Part shown: one piece after another, positions 17,158-28,600 of the stretch
How positions within the stretch are numbered: position 1 is the first letter of the stretch
How the letters are laid out: each line of letters begins with the position of its first letter
From: Ruegeria sp. PrR005
Lineage (GTDB): Bacteria > Pseudomonadota > Alphaproteobacteria > Rhodobacterales > Rhodobacteraceae
Length of the DNA: 64,000 nt
NCBI RefSeq assembly: GCF_010500245.1
Contig: NZ_JAAGOX010000057.1
Span: 145,318-209,317, forward strand
Reading direction: 5' to 3'
Notes under the pieces: generated by a model
What the model was told of the DNA's origin: nothing
The model's database searches: none
The model's input: the letters and a program-made list of their open reading frames with translations, nothing else
Translations under genes and position numbers: made by a program

Positions 17158-18641
17158 CCCGCCTGCCCCGCCAAAATCTCGCGCACCTTGGCCACCAGGT
17201 CGCCGCGCGCCACCTCGTATTGGCTGGGGCGTTCCTTCCACTCTTCCAGCGTCGCATTGGCGGCGATCTGCGCGCCCAGAATCAAGTCCTTGATCTGCAC
17301 CACGCCATTGGCTTTCTCGTCGCCACCTTCGATCACGGCCACTGGCGAGTTACGCTTGTCGGCATATTTGAGCTGGTTGCCGAAGTTCTTGGGGTTGCCG
17401 AGGTAAACCTCGGCCCGAATCCCGGCATTGCGCAGCTCGGCCACCATCGCCTGGTAATCCGCCATGCGATCGCGATCCATCACCGTCACCACGACGGGGC
17501 CATGTTCCACGGCCTGAATGCGGCCCTTCTCGCGCAGGGCGGCAAGCAGGCGGTCAACGCCGATGGAAACACCGGTTGCCGGGACTTCCTGGCCGGTAAA
17601 CCGCTTGACCAGGTCGTCATAACGGCCGCCGCCCGAGACAGAGCCGAACTGCCGCTTGCGGCCTTTTTCGTCAAATATTTCAAAGGTTAGCTCGGCCTCG
17701 TAAACCGGCCCGGTGTAATACCCAAGACCGCGCACGACCGAAGGGTCGATGACGATCCGATCGGGGCCGTAGCCGCCCGCCGCCAGCAGATCGCCGATCT
17801 GGTCCAACTCGTTGATCCCCTGTACCCCGATCTGGGAGGCGCCCACTGCCGCGCGCAGATTGGTCACGGTGGCGGCTGCATCCTCGCCCTTGGAGGTCAG
17901 GAAAGCCAGCACCGGCCCTGCCTGATCGTCGCTCAGACCGACACCGTCGATGAACGCGCCCGAGGCGTCGAGCCGTCCTTTGCCCAACAACTCGCGCACG
18001 CCGTCGGCGCCGACCTTGTCGAATTTGTCGATGGTCCGCAGCACCGCGTCGCGCTGACCCTCATCAGCCAGACCCATGGTTTCCAACACGCCGTTCAGAA
18101 CCTTGCGGTTGTTCACCCGCACCACATAGTCGCCGCGCGGGATGCCGACGGTCTCCAGCGTGTCGCTGAGCATGGCGCAGATTTCCGCATCGGCGGCCAT
18201 CGAGGCGCTGCCGACGGTATCCGCATCGCATTGATAAAACTGACGATATCGGCCCGGGCCGGGTTTTTCGTTGCGCCACACGGGCCCCATCGCGTAGCGG
18301 CGATAGGGCGTCGGTAGGTCGTTGCGGTGCTGGGCATAGACGCGCGCCAGCGGCGCCGTCAGGTCATAGCGCAGCGCCATCCAGTCGCCCGCGCCGTCCT
18401 CCTCGGATTCCTGCCAGGCAAAGACGCCTTCATTGGGGCGGTCGACATCGGGCAGGAACTTGCCCAGCGCCTCGACCGTCTCGACCGCGCTCGATTCCAG
18501 CGCCTCAAAGCCGTAGCGATGATAGACCCCCGCGATGGTGCGCAGCATCTCGGTCCGCTGCGTCACCTCGGCGCCGAAATAGTCGCGGAACCCTTTGGGC
18601 GTTTCGGCCTTGGGGCGGGGCGTTTTCTTGGGCTTGGCCAT
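17154..18641 (-). CDS. hisS: Histidine--tRNA ligase
   Basis: A 495-aa class II aminoacyl-tRNA synthetase that charges tRNA-His. Motif 1 lies in [18 protein letters not shown], motif 2 around [15 protein letters not shown] and [19 protein letters not shown], the histidyl-specific loop in [17 protein letters not shown] and the [19 protein letters not shown] motif follow, ending with an anticodon-binding domain ([19 protein letters not shown]). The N-terminal lysine-rich tail ([14 protein letters not shown]) is usual in this group. It heads the hisS-hisZ-hisG operon, linking tRNA charging with histidine synthesis. Confidence 0.95.
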   Translation of the reverse strand: MAKPKKTPRPKAETPKGFRDYFGAEVTQRTEMLRTIAGVYHRYGFEALESSAVETVEALGKFLPDVDRPNEGVFAWQESEEDGAGDWMALRYDLTAPLARVYAQHRNDLPTPYRRYAMGPVWRNEKPGPGRYRQFYQCDADTVGSASMAADAEICAMLSDTLETVGIPRGDYVVRVNNRKVLNGVLETMGLADEGQRDAVLRTIDKFDKVGADGVRELLGKGRLDASGAFIDGVGLSDDQAGPVLAFLTSKGEDAAATVTNLRAAVGASQIGVQGINELDQIGDLLAAGGYGPDRIVIDPSVVRGLGYYTGPVYEAELTFEIFDEKGRKRQFGSVSGGGRYDDLVKRFTGQEVPATGVSIGVDRLLAALREKGRIQAVEHGPVVVTVMDRDRMADYQAMVAELRNAGIRAEVYLGNPKNFGNQLKYADKRNSPVAVIEGGDEKANGVVQIKDLILGAQIAANATLEEWKERPSQYEVARGDLVAKVREILAGQAG

Positions 18642-18750
18642 GGTGGGAGTCCTTGGGCGTTCTGTTCCGCGCGCGGTCTAGCCCATGGCCCGCCCCGGGG
18701 CAAGGCGCAGTACAGCCGCAGGCGAAAAAACCCATGTTTTTAAGCTGTTT

Positions 18751-19554
18751 TCAGATATCGGCAAAGCTGCCCGAGCGGCCCTTGCCGGCAGCGAAGCGGG
18801 CGGCGCCGCTGCGGCCTTCGGCGGCAAAGGTGGCGGTAGAGCGCCATTCGCGACGCAGCGCTGTGGCCAGCGCGGCGGGGTCCATGCGCGAAGACAGGTG
18901 ATCGGCCAGCATGCAGGCCTGCGGGAACCGGGTCAGGTCGCGGGCGAGATCGCGGGCGGTGTCCAGTGCCGCGCCCTGCGGGCAGGTGCGGTTGGCAAAG
19001 CCCAGGGCCAGCGCCTCGTCCGCCTCGACCGCGCGGCCGGTTAGGATCAGGTCGCTTGCCCGCCCCTGCCCCAGAATACGCGGCAGGCGCACGGTGCCGC
19101 CGTCGATCAGCGGCACGCCCCAGCGACGGCAGAACACGCCGGTGACCGCGCCCCGGGCCATCACTCGCAGGTCGCACCAGGCGGCCAGTTCCATGCCGCC
19201 TGCGACCGCTGGACCTTCGATCGCGGCGATCACCGGTTTCGACAGCAACAGCCGGGACGGCCCCATCGGACCGGGCCGGGGATCGGTCACCGGATCGGAC
19301 CAGACCTCAGGAATATCGAGCGATCCCAACCAGTTATCCGCATTCCCGGACCCTGCCGCCTTGAGATCGAACCCGGCGCAGAAATAGCCCCCAGCCCCGG
19401 TCAGGATGGCGACGCGCTGCGCCGCGTCAGCCTCGAAATCGAGAAACGCCTGATAGAGCGCGCGGGCGGTGGCGGGGTCCACAGCATTGCGCGCCTGTGG
19501 CCGGTTGATGGTTATGGTGGTGATACCGTCGGTATGGTCGATGGTGATGGTCAT
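18751..19554 (-). CDS. Enoyl-CoA hydratase/isomerase (crotonase) family protein
   Basis: A 267-aa crotonase-fold protein. Both oxyanion-hole stretches are present: ITINRPQARNAVDPAT with AGGYFCAGFDLKAAGSG, and AAIEGPAVAGGMELAAWCDL. The residue after GGMELA and the segment WGVPLIDGGTVRLPRILG carry the region where true hydratases have catalytic Glu; here an Asp follows, so activity as a hydratase or isomerase is not certain. The start at MTITIDHTDG has GGAGG about 8 nt upstream; an earlier ATG would overlap the divergent slyX region. Substrate unknown, though a fatty- or aryl-acyl-CoA is expected. Confidence 0.88.
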   Translation of the reverse strand: MTITIDHTDGITTITINRPQARNAVDPATARALYQAFLDFEADAAQRVAILTGAGGYFCAGFDLKAAGSGNADNWLGSLDIPEVWSDPVTDPRPGPMGPSRLLLSKPVIAAIEGPAVAGGMELAAWCDLRVMARGAVTGVFCRRWGVPLIDGGTVRLPRILGQGRASDLILTGRAVEADEALALGFANRTCPQGAALDTARDLARDLTRFPQACMLADHLSSRMDPAALATALRREWRSTATFAAEGRSGAARFAAGKGRSGSFADI

Positions 19555-19654
19555 GGATGATCCTCCCCCATCAGAGTGCGGTCGCGCCCGTGGGGCTGGC
19601 AAGACTGACGTTGCGCCTGTATGGGGGAGAGAGGCCGCGGAAGGACAGGACGAC

Positions 19655-19849
19655 ATGCAGCATCTGGAAGAGCGTATCGCGCATCTGACCCGTACGGTGG
19701 ACGAGTTGAGCGATATCGTGGCGCGGCAGCACGACGAGATCGACCGGTTGGCGCGGCGGGTCGAAATGCTGATGCGGCGCGAGGCCGAAAGGGTCGCCGA
19801 AGGTAGTGGCGGGGTCATCCTGGGCGATGAGCGCCCGCCGCATTACTGA
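19655..19849 (+). CDS. slyX: SlyX-like small coiled-coil protein
   Basis: A 64-aa acidic protein almost entirely predicted as coiled coil: LEERIAHLTRTVDELSDIV followed by ARQHDEIDRLARRVEMLMRR, with a short C-terminal tail ending in RPPHY, as in SlyX proteins. The function of SlyX is not known. An AGGA-type site (GGAAGGACAGGACGAC) precedes the ATG. It stands alone, divergent from the crotonase gene. Confidence 0.85.
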   Translation: MQHLEERIAHLTRTVDELSDIVARQHDEIDRLARRVEMLMRREAERVAEGSGGVILGDERPPHY

Positions 19850-19942
19850 GGCGTTTGGTACGTCGAATTAACCGTTTTGTGCCCGCTCTCGGGGACGGTT
19901 TGACCGTTTTGTACAGGTGTGCGGGCGCGGGTACCGCGCCGC

Positions 19943-20833
19943 TCAGGCCATTAACTCCGGACTGGCGTTACGGGTCAGCAACTCCTGCACCAGCGGGTTC
20001 GGGAACCGCCGCCGCTGGGTGACGGCGAAGAAGGTCTCGCGGATGCGCGGGTGCGCCCGCGCCTCGACCAGACGACCCGAGGTGAGTTCGTCCCGGACCA
20101 CGATGGGGGCGACCAGCGCCAGCCCGATATCCTCGCGTGCCAGCAGGCGCATCATCGCCATGTCATCGACCTCGGCCACCACCTGTGGCCGCACCCCCAT
20201 CCGGCTGGCCATGGCGTCGAAGGCGGTGCGCAGGGTGCTGTCGGTGGTGGGCAGGATGAAGGGTTGTTCCGCCAGCAGCGCCTTGATCGGGCGGTCGGGG
20301 TCGAGCCGGTCGGGCGTGCCGACGATGCTGACCGCCTGTTCGGCGACATGGTGGGTCTCGTAAGGCGTCAGGCTGTCGTCGGGCGGTTCGCGGTTCATCA
20401 GAACCATGTCGAGGTTCAGGGTGCCCAGACCTTCGAGCAGTTCGGTGGGGCTGCCGGAGCGCAGGATGACCTCGACATCCTCGCGGCCGAGGATCGGGCG
20501 TAGAAAGCCGATCTGGAAGTTGCGCGACAGCGTGGCTTGTGCGCCCACCCGCAGCGCCCGGCGGGTGCGGCCGGTTTCCTGAAGCGTCGCCACCAGTTCC
20601 TGCCCGGTGGCGAAGATCGCATCGGCATGGTCGAGCGCAATGCGCCCGGCCTCGGTCAGGTGCAGCTGGCGGCCGCGCCGCTCGAACAGGGCGTGGCCCA
20701 GACGGTCTTCGAGCTGCTTGATCTGCACCGAGAGGGCCGATTGCGACAGGTTCAGACGCTCGGCAGTGCGGGTCAGGTTGCCGTCATGGGCGACGGCCCA
20801 GAAATAGCGCAGGTGATGATAATTGAGAGGCAT
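19943..20833 (-). CDS. LysR family regulator, likely controlling dabBA
   Basis: A 296-aa LysR protein with N-terminal helix-turn-helix (YFWAVAHDGNLTRTAERLN, LSQSALSVQIKQLEDRLG, LFERRGRQLHLTEAGRIAL) and an effector domain beginning near residue 95 (RRALRVGAQATLSRNFQIGF), similar to the NhaR/CbbR-like branch. It is divergent from dabB across 112 bp. LysR genes next to DAB operons are known from other bacteria, so control by inorganic carbon status is a reasonable inference. The effector cannot be read from sequence. Confidence 0.92.
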   Translation of the reverse strand: MPLNYHHLRYFWAVAHDGNLTRTAERLNLSQSALSVQIKQLEDRLGHALFERRGRQLHLTEAGRIALDHADAIFATGQELVATLQETGRTRRALRVGAQATLSRNFQIGFLRPILGREDVEVILRSGSPTELLEGLGTLNLDMVLMNREPPDDSLTPYETHHVAEQAVSIVGTPDRLDPDRPIKALLAEQPFILPTTDSTLRTAFDAMASRMGVRPQVVAEVDDMAMMRLLAREDIGLALVAPIVVRDELTSGRLVEARAHPRIRETFFAVTQRRRFPNPLVQELLTRNASPELMA

Positions 20834-20945
20834 ATCGTTCTATTTAAATGAACGTTTCCCTGCAAACAATGAATTTTTATTAATTCTTATGATGGCCTAG
20901 GTCCAGTGCAAAGGGCTGTGCCCGCAAGGATCGAAGGGAATTGCC
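20834..20945. promoter_or_regulatory. LysR/dabB shared control region with two dyads
   Basis: AT-rich intergenic region. CGTTCTATTTAAATGAACG at 20836-20854 and GAATTTTTATTAATTC at 20871-20886 are imperfect and near-perfect dyads, fitting LysR recognition and activation sites. The regulator start is at 20833 and the dabB start at 20946. Confidence 0.55.
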
Positions 20946-22496
20946 ATGTGGTATCTGTATCTGCCTCTCTTGAGTCCGCTGCTGTTGCTGGCGGTTGTTG
21001 TTCAGGCGCGCCGCACGCCGGGCCTGCGCCCGGGACGCTTGCCGAAACTGGCCGAGAGCGCGGCGCTGGCCGGATTTGCGGTGGCCGTTGTCGCGGCGCT
21101 GTTTCTGGTTTTGAACGGGCCGGGCACCTCGGGCCTGATCGGGATCTGGGGGATCGGGCTGTCGGTGCGGCTGGATGCGGTCAGCGCCACGATGCTGGTT
21201 CTGGTCAGTTTTATCGGCTGGATCGTCCTGCGCTATAGCGCCACCTACATGGATGGCGAGGCGCGGCAGGGCGCCTTTACCGGCGGGATGGCGGCCATTC
21301 TGGCCGCGGTCCTGCTGCTGGTTATGTCCGGCAACCTGGTGCAGATGCTGGCGGCCTGGACGGCGACCAGCCTGGTGCTGGGCCGACTCTTGCTGTTCTA
21401 TCCCGAGCGCACCACCGCCCAGCGCGCGGCGCGCAAGAAAGCTGTCGTTGCACGGCTGAGCGAGGTGGCGCTGGCGGGTGCGGTGATGCTGTTGATCGCG
21501 GCCTATGGCACGACGGATATCGCCACGATTCTGGACACGGCCACGCCCGGCTGGGCAACGCTGGCGGCAGCGGCGCTGCTGGCGCTGGCGGCGGCTCTCG
21601 CCTCGGCCCAGTTCCCGGTACATGGCTGGCTGACCGAGGTGATGGAGGCGCCGACGCCGGTCTCGGCCCTGCTGCATGCGGGCGTGATCAATGCCGGGGG
21701 GTTCCTGCTGATCCGGATGGCCGATGTGATGCTGACGGCACCGGGCGTGATGGCGGTGCTGGTGATGCTGGGCGGGCTGACGGCGCTGTTTGGCGGGCTG
21801 GTGATGCTGACGCAACCGGCGGTCAAGACCTCGCTGGCGTGGTCGACCATCGCGCAGATGGCCTTCATGATCATGCAATGCGGTCTGGCGCTGTTCCCGC
21901 TGGCGCTGCTGCATATCGTGGCGCATTCGCTGTACAAGGCGCATGCCTTTTTGAGCGCGGGCGAAGCGGTGCGCAACGTGGCCGCGATCCGTCGGCCCGG
22001 CCCGGTGGCGGTGCCAAGTGCGCGCAACGTGGTGCAGGCCTTTGTCATCGGCATCGCGATTTACGGGCTGGTGGGGCTGGTCATCGGCTTTGACGGCAAG
22101 TCGGTGCAGGCCATTGCGCTGGGCGTGATCCTGATCTTTGGCGTGGCCTATCTGCTGGCGCAGGGGTTTGCCGATGCAGCGCCCGGTGCGCTGACCCGGC
22201 GGATGGTGATCTATGCCTCGGTCACCTCGGTCAGCTACTTCGTTCTGCAACTTGTGGCGCTGCACCTTACCGCCGGGACACTGCCGCCGGTGCCCGCACC
22301 GGGGCCGCTGGAATGGGCGCTGATCGTGCTGGCGCTGATCAGTTTCGGCGTGGTTGCGGTGGCGCAGGCGACCTTCCCGCTCTGGGCCATGCATCCGGCG
22401 GCCGCCGGTATCCGGGTGCACCTGTCGAACGGACTTTATGCCAATGCGATCTTTGACCGGCTGCTGGACGGCTGGTCGAAGCGGACCCCTGCCTGA
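20946..22496 (+). CDS. dabB: DabB: NuoL-like proton-channel subunit of inorganic carbon uptake complex
   Basis: A 516-aa multi-spanning membrane protein homologous to the antiporter-like subunits of complex I (NuoL/MrpA group). Typical are [40 protein letters not shown] and [20 protein letters not shown], and the conserved Lys/His in [17 protein letters not shown]. It is followed 16 bp later by dabA, its known partner; the pair forms the DAB complex, which couples cation flow to one-way hydration of CO2 into bicarbonate. The region resembles other DabB proteins by length and neighbour. The name rests on the combination with dabA, since the protein alone could be any NuoL homologue. Confidence 0.92.
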   Translation: MWYLYLPLLSPLLLLAVVVQARRTPGLRPGRLPKLAESAALAGFAVAVVAALFLVLNGPGTSGLIGIWGIGLSVRLDAVSATMLVLVSFIGWIVLRYSATYMDGEARQGAFTGGMAAILAAVLLLVMSGNLVQMLAAWTATSLVLGRLLLFYPERTTAQRAARKKAVVARLSEVALAGAVMLLIAAYGTTDIATILDTATPGWATLAAAALLALAAALASAQFPVHGWLTEVMEAPTPVSALLHAGVINAGGFLLIRMADVMLTAPGVMAVLVMLGGLTALFGGLVMLTQPAVKTSLAWSTIAQMAFMIMQCGLALFPLALLHIVAHSLYKAHAFLSAGEAVRNVAAIRRPGPVAVPSARNVVQAFVIGIAIYGLVGLVIGFDGKSVQAIALGVILIFGVAYLLAQGFADAAPGALTRRMVIYASVTSVSYFVLQLVALHLTAGTLPPVPAPGPLEWALIVLALISFGVVAVAQATFPLWAMHPAAAGIRVHLSNGLYANAIFDRLLDGWSKRTPA

Positions 22497-22512
22497 CCTG
22501 GAGACGAGAGAG

Positions 22513-24915
22513 ATGTTTGCAAAGCTTGAAACCCTGCCCGCCCCGCTTTTGGAACTGGTGTCCGAGGCCAATGGCGCCGCGCGCGCGATCCCGCCGCTGT
22601 TCCCGTTGTCGGCGAGCGTCGCGGTCAACCCCTTTCTGGGCCAGTCGGACGAGCCGCTGGCAGTGAGTGCCGCGCGGCTGGCGCGGGTGGCCGGCGCCCG
22701 GATCATGCCCGAGCGGGCGGTCTGGGCCGAGAAGTTCTCGGCAGGCGAGATATTGGAGAGCGATCTGGCGGCGGCGCTGCGGTCGGCCCGGTTCGGGCGG
22801 CTTACGCTGGCCGAGGTGGTGGCGGCGGTGGAGACGCAGGCCGCGCAGCCCGAGGCGCTGCCCACGGTGGCCGATCTGGCCGCCGAGGTGTCGGGCGTCG
22901 ACTGGCCCGGTCTGATCGAGGACCGGATCGGGGTCTGGGCGGCCAGCCATTTCGATGAAGGACAGGCGCTGTGGCAGCCGGGGCGGACCGGCGGGGCGTT
23001 CAGTGCATGGCGCGAGTTTGCCAGCCGTGACCTGACGCCCGAGATTCACGGGCTGACTGGGTTCGGTGCCTTTGTCGCGGCGACCAACCGGTCGCATTGG
23101 CGGGCAATCGGACGGGCGAGCGAGGCGCTGGGGCTGAGCACAGCGGCCTCTGGCACAGCCTTTCACCGCTGGTTGATGACGCTGGGCGGTTGGGCGCAAT
23201 ATGCCCGCTACCTGCTGTGGCAGGCCGAGCTGGAAGGGGCGACCGACAACACGGTGACCGAGCTGCTGGCGATCCGGATGGTGTTCGACGAGGCGTTGAT
23301 GGGGCTTTACGGCGCTCAGATCGCGGATCGCTGGGCCAAGGCGGTGGCCGCGCATGAGGTGCCGGTGACGCCCACGCGGGACATGGCCATCGACGCGGTC
23401 TGGCAGGAGGCCAGTGAGCGGGCGGCGCAGCGCAGGCTGGCCGAGACGCTGGAGGGCGGCGCGGCAGCGATCCGGCAGGAACGGCCTGCGGTGCAGGCCG
23501 CGTTCTGCATCGACGTGCGGTCCGAAGTGTTCCGCCGGGCGCTGGAGGCACAGGACGCAGGCATAGAGACCATCGGCTTTGCCGGGTTCTTTGGCCTGGC
23601 CAGCGCGCATAGGGCGGTCGGGTCGGACGTGGTCGAGACGCGGGGGCCGGTGCTGCTGCGGCCCGGGGTGCAGTCGCAGGCGGTGGAACCCGGCGAGGTG
23701 GACCTGGGGCGCCGATATACCGCACGGGCCGGGCGGGCCTGGGGCCGGTTCAAGCTGGCGGCGGTGTCGTCCTTTGCCTTTGTCGAGGCGACGGGGCCGG
23801 TCTATGCCGGCAAGCTGGTGCGCGATGCACTGGGGCTGGGCAAGGTGGCCAAGGCCGATCCGGCGCCGCAGCTCGACCCAGCGATTGGCCCCGAGGCACG
23901 GGTTGCCATGGCACGGACTGTGCTGGGCGCGATGTCGCTGACAAGCGGGTTCGCGCGGGTGGTGATGGTTGCGGGTCATGGCGCCGATGTCACCAACAAC
24001 CCGCATGAAAGCGCTTTGCAGTGCGGGGCCTGTGGCGGTTACGCGGGCGATGTGAACGCGCGGCTGCTGGCCGGGCTGCTGAACGACGCGGGCGTGCGCG
24101 AGGGGCTGCGGGCGGAGGGGGTCGAGATCCCCGCCGACACGGTGTTCCTGGCCGCGCTGCACCATACGACAACCGACCGGGTGACGCTGTTCGATCAGGA
24201 CCTGCCGTCAGGCGATTGGGCGGCGGATATCGCGCGGCTCAGGGCCTGGCTGGAGCAGGCCGGGCAACTGGCACGCGCCGAGCGCGCCGCCCGGCTGCCG
24301 CGCGCAAAGGGCGGGGCGGATATTGCACGGCGGGCGCAGGACTGGGCCGAGCTGCGCCCTGAATGGGGGCTGGCGGGCTGCCGTGCCTTTGTCGCCGCCC
24401 CCCGGCACCGGACCGAAGGCACCGGGCTGGCGGGACAGGCGTTTCTGCACAGCTATGACTGGCGCCGCGACGAAGGCTTTGGCGTGCTGGAGCTGATCCT
24501 GACCGCGCCGGTGGTGGTGGCAAGCTGGATCAGCCTGCAATATTACGGCTCGACCGTGGCCCCTGTCCTGTTCGGCGGCGGCAACAAGCTGCTTCATAAC
24601 GTGGTGGGCGGTATCGGAGTGCTGGAGGGCAACGGCGGCGCGCCGCGCCCGGGCCTGCCGTGGCAGTCGGTGCATGACGGCGAAGGGTTCCAGCACGAGG
24701 CCCTGCGCCTGTCGGTGGTGATCGAGGCGCCGCGCGCGCCGATGACCGACGTATTGCGGCGGCACCCCGGGGTCAGGGCGCTCTTTGACAATGGCTGGCT
24801 GCACCTGATCGCGATGGACGATACGGGCAAGCTGGCCTGGCGCTATGACAGTGATCTGACCTGGGTGCCCTTTGCACCTGAGGCACAAGAGGATCGGGCA
24901 ATCGCCGCCGAATAA
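22513..24915 (+). CDS. dabA: DabA: beta-carbonic-anhydrase-like subunit of inorganic carbon uptake complex (DUF2309)
   Basis: An 800-aa DUF2309/UPF0753 protein. The zinc site described for DabA is conserved: Cys332 and Asp334 in [14 protein letters not shown], His489 in [13 protein letters not shown] and Cys504 in LQCGACGG; the spacing between His and the last Cys (15) equals that in the studied Halothiobacillus protein. The N-terminus ([16 protein letters not shown]) and the C-terminal [20 protein letters not shown] are family hallmarks. It works with DabB at the inner membrane to trap CO2 as bicarbonate. In a heterotroph the bicarbonate probably feeds carboxylases (inference). Start chosen at MFAKLETL, preceded by GAGACGAGAG. 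Confidence 0.95.
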   Translation: MFAKLETLPAPLLELVSEANGAARAIPPLFPLSASVAVNPFLGQSDEPLAVSAARLARVAGARIMPERAVWAEKFSAGEILESDLAAALRSARFGRLTLAEVVAAVETQAAQPEALPTVADLAAEVSGVDWPGLIEDRIGVWAASHFDEGQALWQPGRTGGAFSAWREFASRDLTPEIHGLTGFGAFVAATNRSHWRAIGRASEALGLSTAASGTAFHRWLMTLGGWAQYARYLLWQAELEGATDNTVTELLAIRMVFDEALMGLYGAQIADRWAKAVAAHEVPVTPTRDMAIDAVWQEASERAAQRRLAETLEGGAAAIRQERPAVQAAFCIDVRSEVFRRALEAQDAGIETIGFAGFFGLASAHRAVGSDVVETRGPVLLRPGVQSQAVEPGEVDLGRRYTARAGRAWGRFKLAAVSSFAFVEATGPVYAGKLVRDALGLGKVAKADPAPQLDPAIGPEARVAMARTVLGAMSLTSGFARVVMVAGHGADVTNNPHESALQCGACGGYAGDVNARLLAGLLNDAGVREGLRAEGVEIPADTVFLAALHHTTTDRVTLFDQDLPSGDWAADIARLRAWLEQAGQLARAERAARLPRAKGGADIARRAQDWAELRPEWGLAGCRAFVAAPRHRTEGTGLAGQAFLHSYDWRRDEGFGVLELILTAPVVVASWISLQYYGSTVAPVLFGGGNKLLHNVVGGIGVLEGNGGAPRPGLPWQSVHDGEGFQHEALRLSVVIEAPRAPMTDVLRRHPGVRALFDNGWLHLIAMDDTGKLAWRYDSDLTWVPFAPEAQEDRAIAAE

Positions 24916-24970
24916 GGCGGCCAATTGCCCCCGCGCGGCGGCAAGTCCCCCGCCGCCGCGCGTCTGGCCG

Positions 24971-25339
24971 TTACAGCCCCAGCGTGGATTTCACCGCCGT
25001 ATCGACTACCCCGCCCAAAAGCGCGTTCTGGTCTGACTGGCATCCTTCGCCCAGCGCGGCGACGAAGGCTTCGCGCAGGCGGGTCTTGTCCTCCTCCGAG
25101 GTGGAGTAGGCGGTGATGTCGATCTCGCGATTGTAGAGCGACAGCGCCACCATCTTCGACACCACGTCGAGGACATAGGCCTCGTCCCCGTCTGCCTCGT
25201 CGATGACCGACTGGCAGGTGTGGTACATCACGTCGAGCGCGTCCTGCACCATCTTCTCGGCCTCTTCATCCGCCCGCGCGGCGGTGGTGAACAGGCAGGT
25301 CGCGGCAAGTGCGGCGATCCAATGTCTTGTGTCAAACAT
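24971..25339 (-). CDS. Small secreted protein of unknown function
   Basis: A 122-aa protein with a clear signal peptide (MFDTRHWIAALAATCLF, cleavage probably after ARA), then a mature part that is rich in acidic residues and predicted helical (DEEAEKMVQDALDVMYHTC, DEADGDEAYVLDVVSKMVA). Two cysteines remain in the mature chain and could form a disulfide. I do not recognise a family. The neighbour on the same strand upstream is a glycine-zipper protein, also exported. Confidence 0.7.
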   Translation of the reverse strand: MFDTRHWIAALAATCLFTTAARADEEAEKMVQDALDVMYHTCQSVIDEADGDEAYVLDVVSKMVALSLYNREIDITAYSTSEEDKTRLREAFVAALGEGCQSDQNALLGGVVDTAVKSTLGL

Positions 25340-25372
25340 CCCGGCCTCCCGACTGGATATCGCGTGGGTGTG

Positions 25373-25588
25373 TCATTTCTTGTTGGCGCCGACGATGGCG
25401 CCGACAACCGCGCCCGCGGCGGCGGTCTTGCTGTCGCCGACCAGTGCCCCGACCCCGGCGCCGATCAGGGCCCCCTTTATGGCACGGTCGGTTTTCTTGT
25501 CGGCAAGCGCCGCGCCGGGCGCAATCGCGGCAAGGCCCAGGGCAAATGCCAGCGCGGCGGTCAGGTAAAAACGAGGATTGCCTGTCAT
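25373..25588 (-). CDS. Glycine-zipper small exported protein
   Basis: A 71-aa protein. An N-terminal signal peptide (PRFYLTAALAFALGLAAIAP, cleavage near ALA-DKK) is followed by a short charged part and a glycine-zipper helix (GALIGAGVGALVGDSKTAAA, GAVVGAIVG), as in YMGG-like outer-membrane associated proteins. Such helices insert into or oligomerise at membranes. Function unknown. The start has GGGAGGACAGACATG-like sequence just upstream. Confidence 0.75.
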   Translation of the reverse strand: MTGNPRFYLTAALAFALGLAAIAPGAALADKKTDRAIKGALIGAGVGALVGDSKTAAAGAVVGAIVGANKK

Positions 25589-25643
25589 GTCTGTCCTCCC
25601 TTCAAGAGTTCTGACGAAAAACGGAGACAGGGGAAGTATCGCC

Positions 25644-28600
25644 TCAGATCTCCTCGACGTCCAGCACCCCGTCGAGCGACTTGATCGCGCCCTTGATCTG
25701 GGGGTTCAGCGGGAAGTCCTGGCCCAGGTCCATCTCGACCTCGCCGGGCAGGCCCGGGTCCATCAGGCAGAGCTGGATCGGGCCGCGGGCGGCATTGCGG
25801 GCGGCCTGCGCCGCCTCGGCCAGGATATGGGCGACGGTGGCCACGGCGCTGGCATCGTCCATGAAGACGCGCAGGCCGGTGGCACCCGCTTCGGCCACCA
25901 CGGTATCGGCGGGGCCGACCGAGCGGGCGAGCAGTTTCAACTGGTCGGCCTCCATCGTCGCCTCGGCGGTCAGCACCACATGGGCGCCGGTTTCGAGATA
26001 GTCGCGGCTTTTCTCCAGCACCTCGGAGAAGAGCGTCACCTCGAAGGCGCCGGTGGGGTCGGACATCTGGGCAAAGGCGAAGCGGTTGCCACGGGCGGAT
26101 TTGCGTTCCTGCCGCCCGGCGACAACGCCCGCCATCTTGGCCAGAACCGGGCCTGAACGGGCCTGTTCGGTGACCTCGTCCAGCGTCAGCACGCCCCGGC
26201 GTTTCAGCGCGGGCATGTAATCGTCGAGCGGGTGGCCCGAGAGGTAGAAGCCGATCGCCTTGAACTCCTCCGACAGGCGCTCGGCGGGCAGCCAGTCGGG
26301 AACGGCGGCCAGGCGCGGTTCGGGCAGGTCATCGCCCGCCTCGCCAAAGAGCGAGACCTGGTTCGAGGCTTTCTGGTCATGGATGGCGGCGGAATAGGCG
26401 CTGAGCGCCTCGATGCTTTCAAACACCCGGCGGCGGTTGGGGTCGAGCTGGTCAAAGGCCCCGGCGCGCGCGAGCATTTCCAGCGGACGTTTGCCGACCT
26501 TTTTCAGATCGACCCGGCGGGCCACGTCGAAGAGGTTGACGAAGGGTTTCTGTCCCCTGCCCTCGACCACCAGGCGCATCGCCTCGACGCCCACGTTCTT
26601 GAGCGCGCCCAGCGCATAGACGAGCTCTCCGTTCACCACGTCGAACGTGGCCTGGCTGCGGTTCACGCAGGGCGGCACGTAAGGCAGACCCAACCCCTTG
26701 CGGACCTCTTCGAAATAGACCGCCAGCTTGTCGGTGAGGTGGATATCGCAGTTCATGACGCCCGCCATGAACTCGACCGGGTGGTTGGCCTTGAGCCAGG
26801 CGGTCTGGTAGCTGACCACGGCATAGGCGGCGGCGTGGGATTTGTTGAAGCCGTAGTTGGCGAATTTTTCCAGCAGGTCGAAGACCTCGCCCGCCTTTTC
26901 CTTGGTCACGCCATTGGCGGTGGCCCCTTGGATGAACTTGGGGCGTTCCTTGGCCATTTCCTCGGCGATCTTCTTGCCCATGGCGCGGCGCAAGAGGTCG
27001 GCGCCGCCAAGGCTGTAGCCCGCCATCACCTGGGCGATCTGCATCACCTGTTCCTGATAGACGATGATGCCTTGTGTTTCTTCGAGGATGAAGTCGATCG
27101 AGGGGTGGATCGAAGCCAGATCGCGGACGCCGTTCTTGACCTCGCAATAGACCGGGATGTTCTCCATGGGCCCGGGGCGGTAGAGCGCCACAAGGGCCAC
27201 GATATCCTCGATACAGGTGGGTTTCATGCGCTTGAGCGCATCCATCATGCCCGAACTTTCCACCTGGAACACGGCGACGGTCTTGGCGGCGGAATAGAGT
27301 TTATAGGTGGGCTCGTCATCCAGCGGGATGGCGTTGATCTGGTTCTCGGCCCCCTCGGCGGGATCATAGAGCTGGCGCCCGTCTGCGGCCATATGCAGCG
27401 GGCGGCCCGATTTGAAGATCAGATCCATCGCGTTCTGGATCACGGTCAGGGTTTTCAGGCCGAGAAAGTCGAATTTCACCAGCCCCGCCTGTTCCACCCA
27501 TTTCATGTTGAACTGGGTGGCCGGCATGTCCGAGCGCGGATCCTGGTAGAGCGGCACCAGCGCATCAAGGGGCCGGTCGCCGATCACCACACCGGCAGCA
27601 TGGGTCGAGGCGTTCCGGAGCAGCCCTTCGACCTGCTGGCCATAGGTCAACAGGCGGTCGACCACCTCTTCCTCGCGCGCGGCATCGCGCAGGCGCGGCT
27701 CGTCGGCCAACGCCTTTTCGATGCTGACGGGTTTCACGCCTTCGACCGGGATCATCTTGGAGAGGCGATCCACCTGGCCATAGGGCATCTGCAACACCCG
27801 GCCGATGTCGCGCACGGCGGCCTTGGACAGAAGCGCACCGAAGGTGATGATCTGGCCCACCTTGTCGCGGCCGTATTTCTCCTGCACGTAGCGGATCACC
27901 TCTTCGCGCCGGTCCATGCAGAAGTCGATGTCGAAGTCGGGCATCGAGACCCGTTCGGGGTTCAGGAAGCGTTCGAAGAGCAGGCTGTAACGCAGCGGGT
28001 CGAGGTCGGTGATGGTCAGCGCATAGGCCACCAGCGAGCCCGCGCCCGAGCCCCGCCCCGGCCCCACCGGAATATCATGATCCTTGGCCCATTTGATGAA
28101 ATCGGCCACGATCAGGAAGTAACCGGGAAAGCCCATGCCCTCGATGATGTCGAGCTCGAAATCGAGCCGTTTCTGGTAATCCTCGGCGCTGACCGCATGC
28201 GGGATCACCGCAAGACGGGCCTGCAAGCCCGCGTTGGCCTGGCGGCGCAGTTCCTGCACCTCGTCATCGGCGAACTTCGGCAGGATCGGCGCGCGCTTGT
28301 AGGCCATGAAGGCGCAGCGGCGGGCGATCTCGACGGTGTTCTCGACCGCCTCGGGCAGATCGGCAAAGAGAGTCGCCATCTCCTGCGGCGATTTCAGGTA
28401 ATGCTGCGCGGTCAGGCGGCGGCGGCCCTGCTGCTGATCGACATAGGCGCCCTCGGCGATGCAGATCAGCGCATCATGCGCCTCGTACATGTCTGAGCTG
28501 GGGAAATAGACATCGTTGGTGGCCACCAGCGGCAGGCCCTTGGCATAGGCCATCTCGACATGGCCGCGTTCCGTCAGGCGCTCGGCCTCGGGCGCGCCAC

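Noticed and set aside
20880..22865. Long minus-strand frame opposite dabB and dabA
   Set aside because: Arg/Gln/His-rich translation with no motif; a shadow of high third-position GC in the real genes.
26232..28496. 754-codon plus-strand frame opposite dnaE
   Set aside because: Antisense frame with compositional bias only; dnaE motifs on the other strand are complete.
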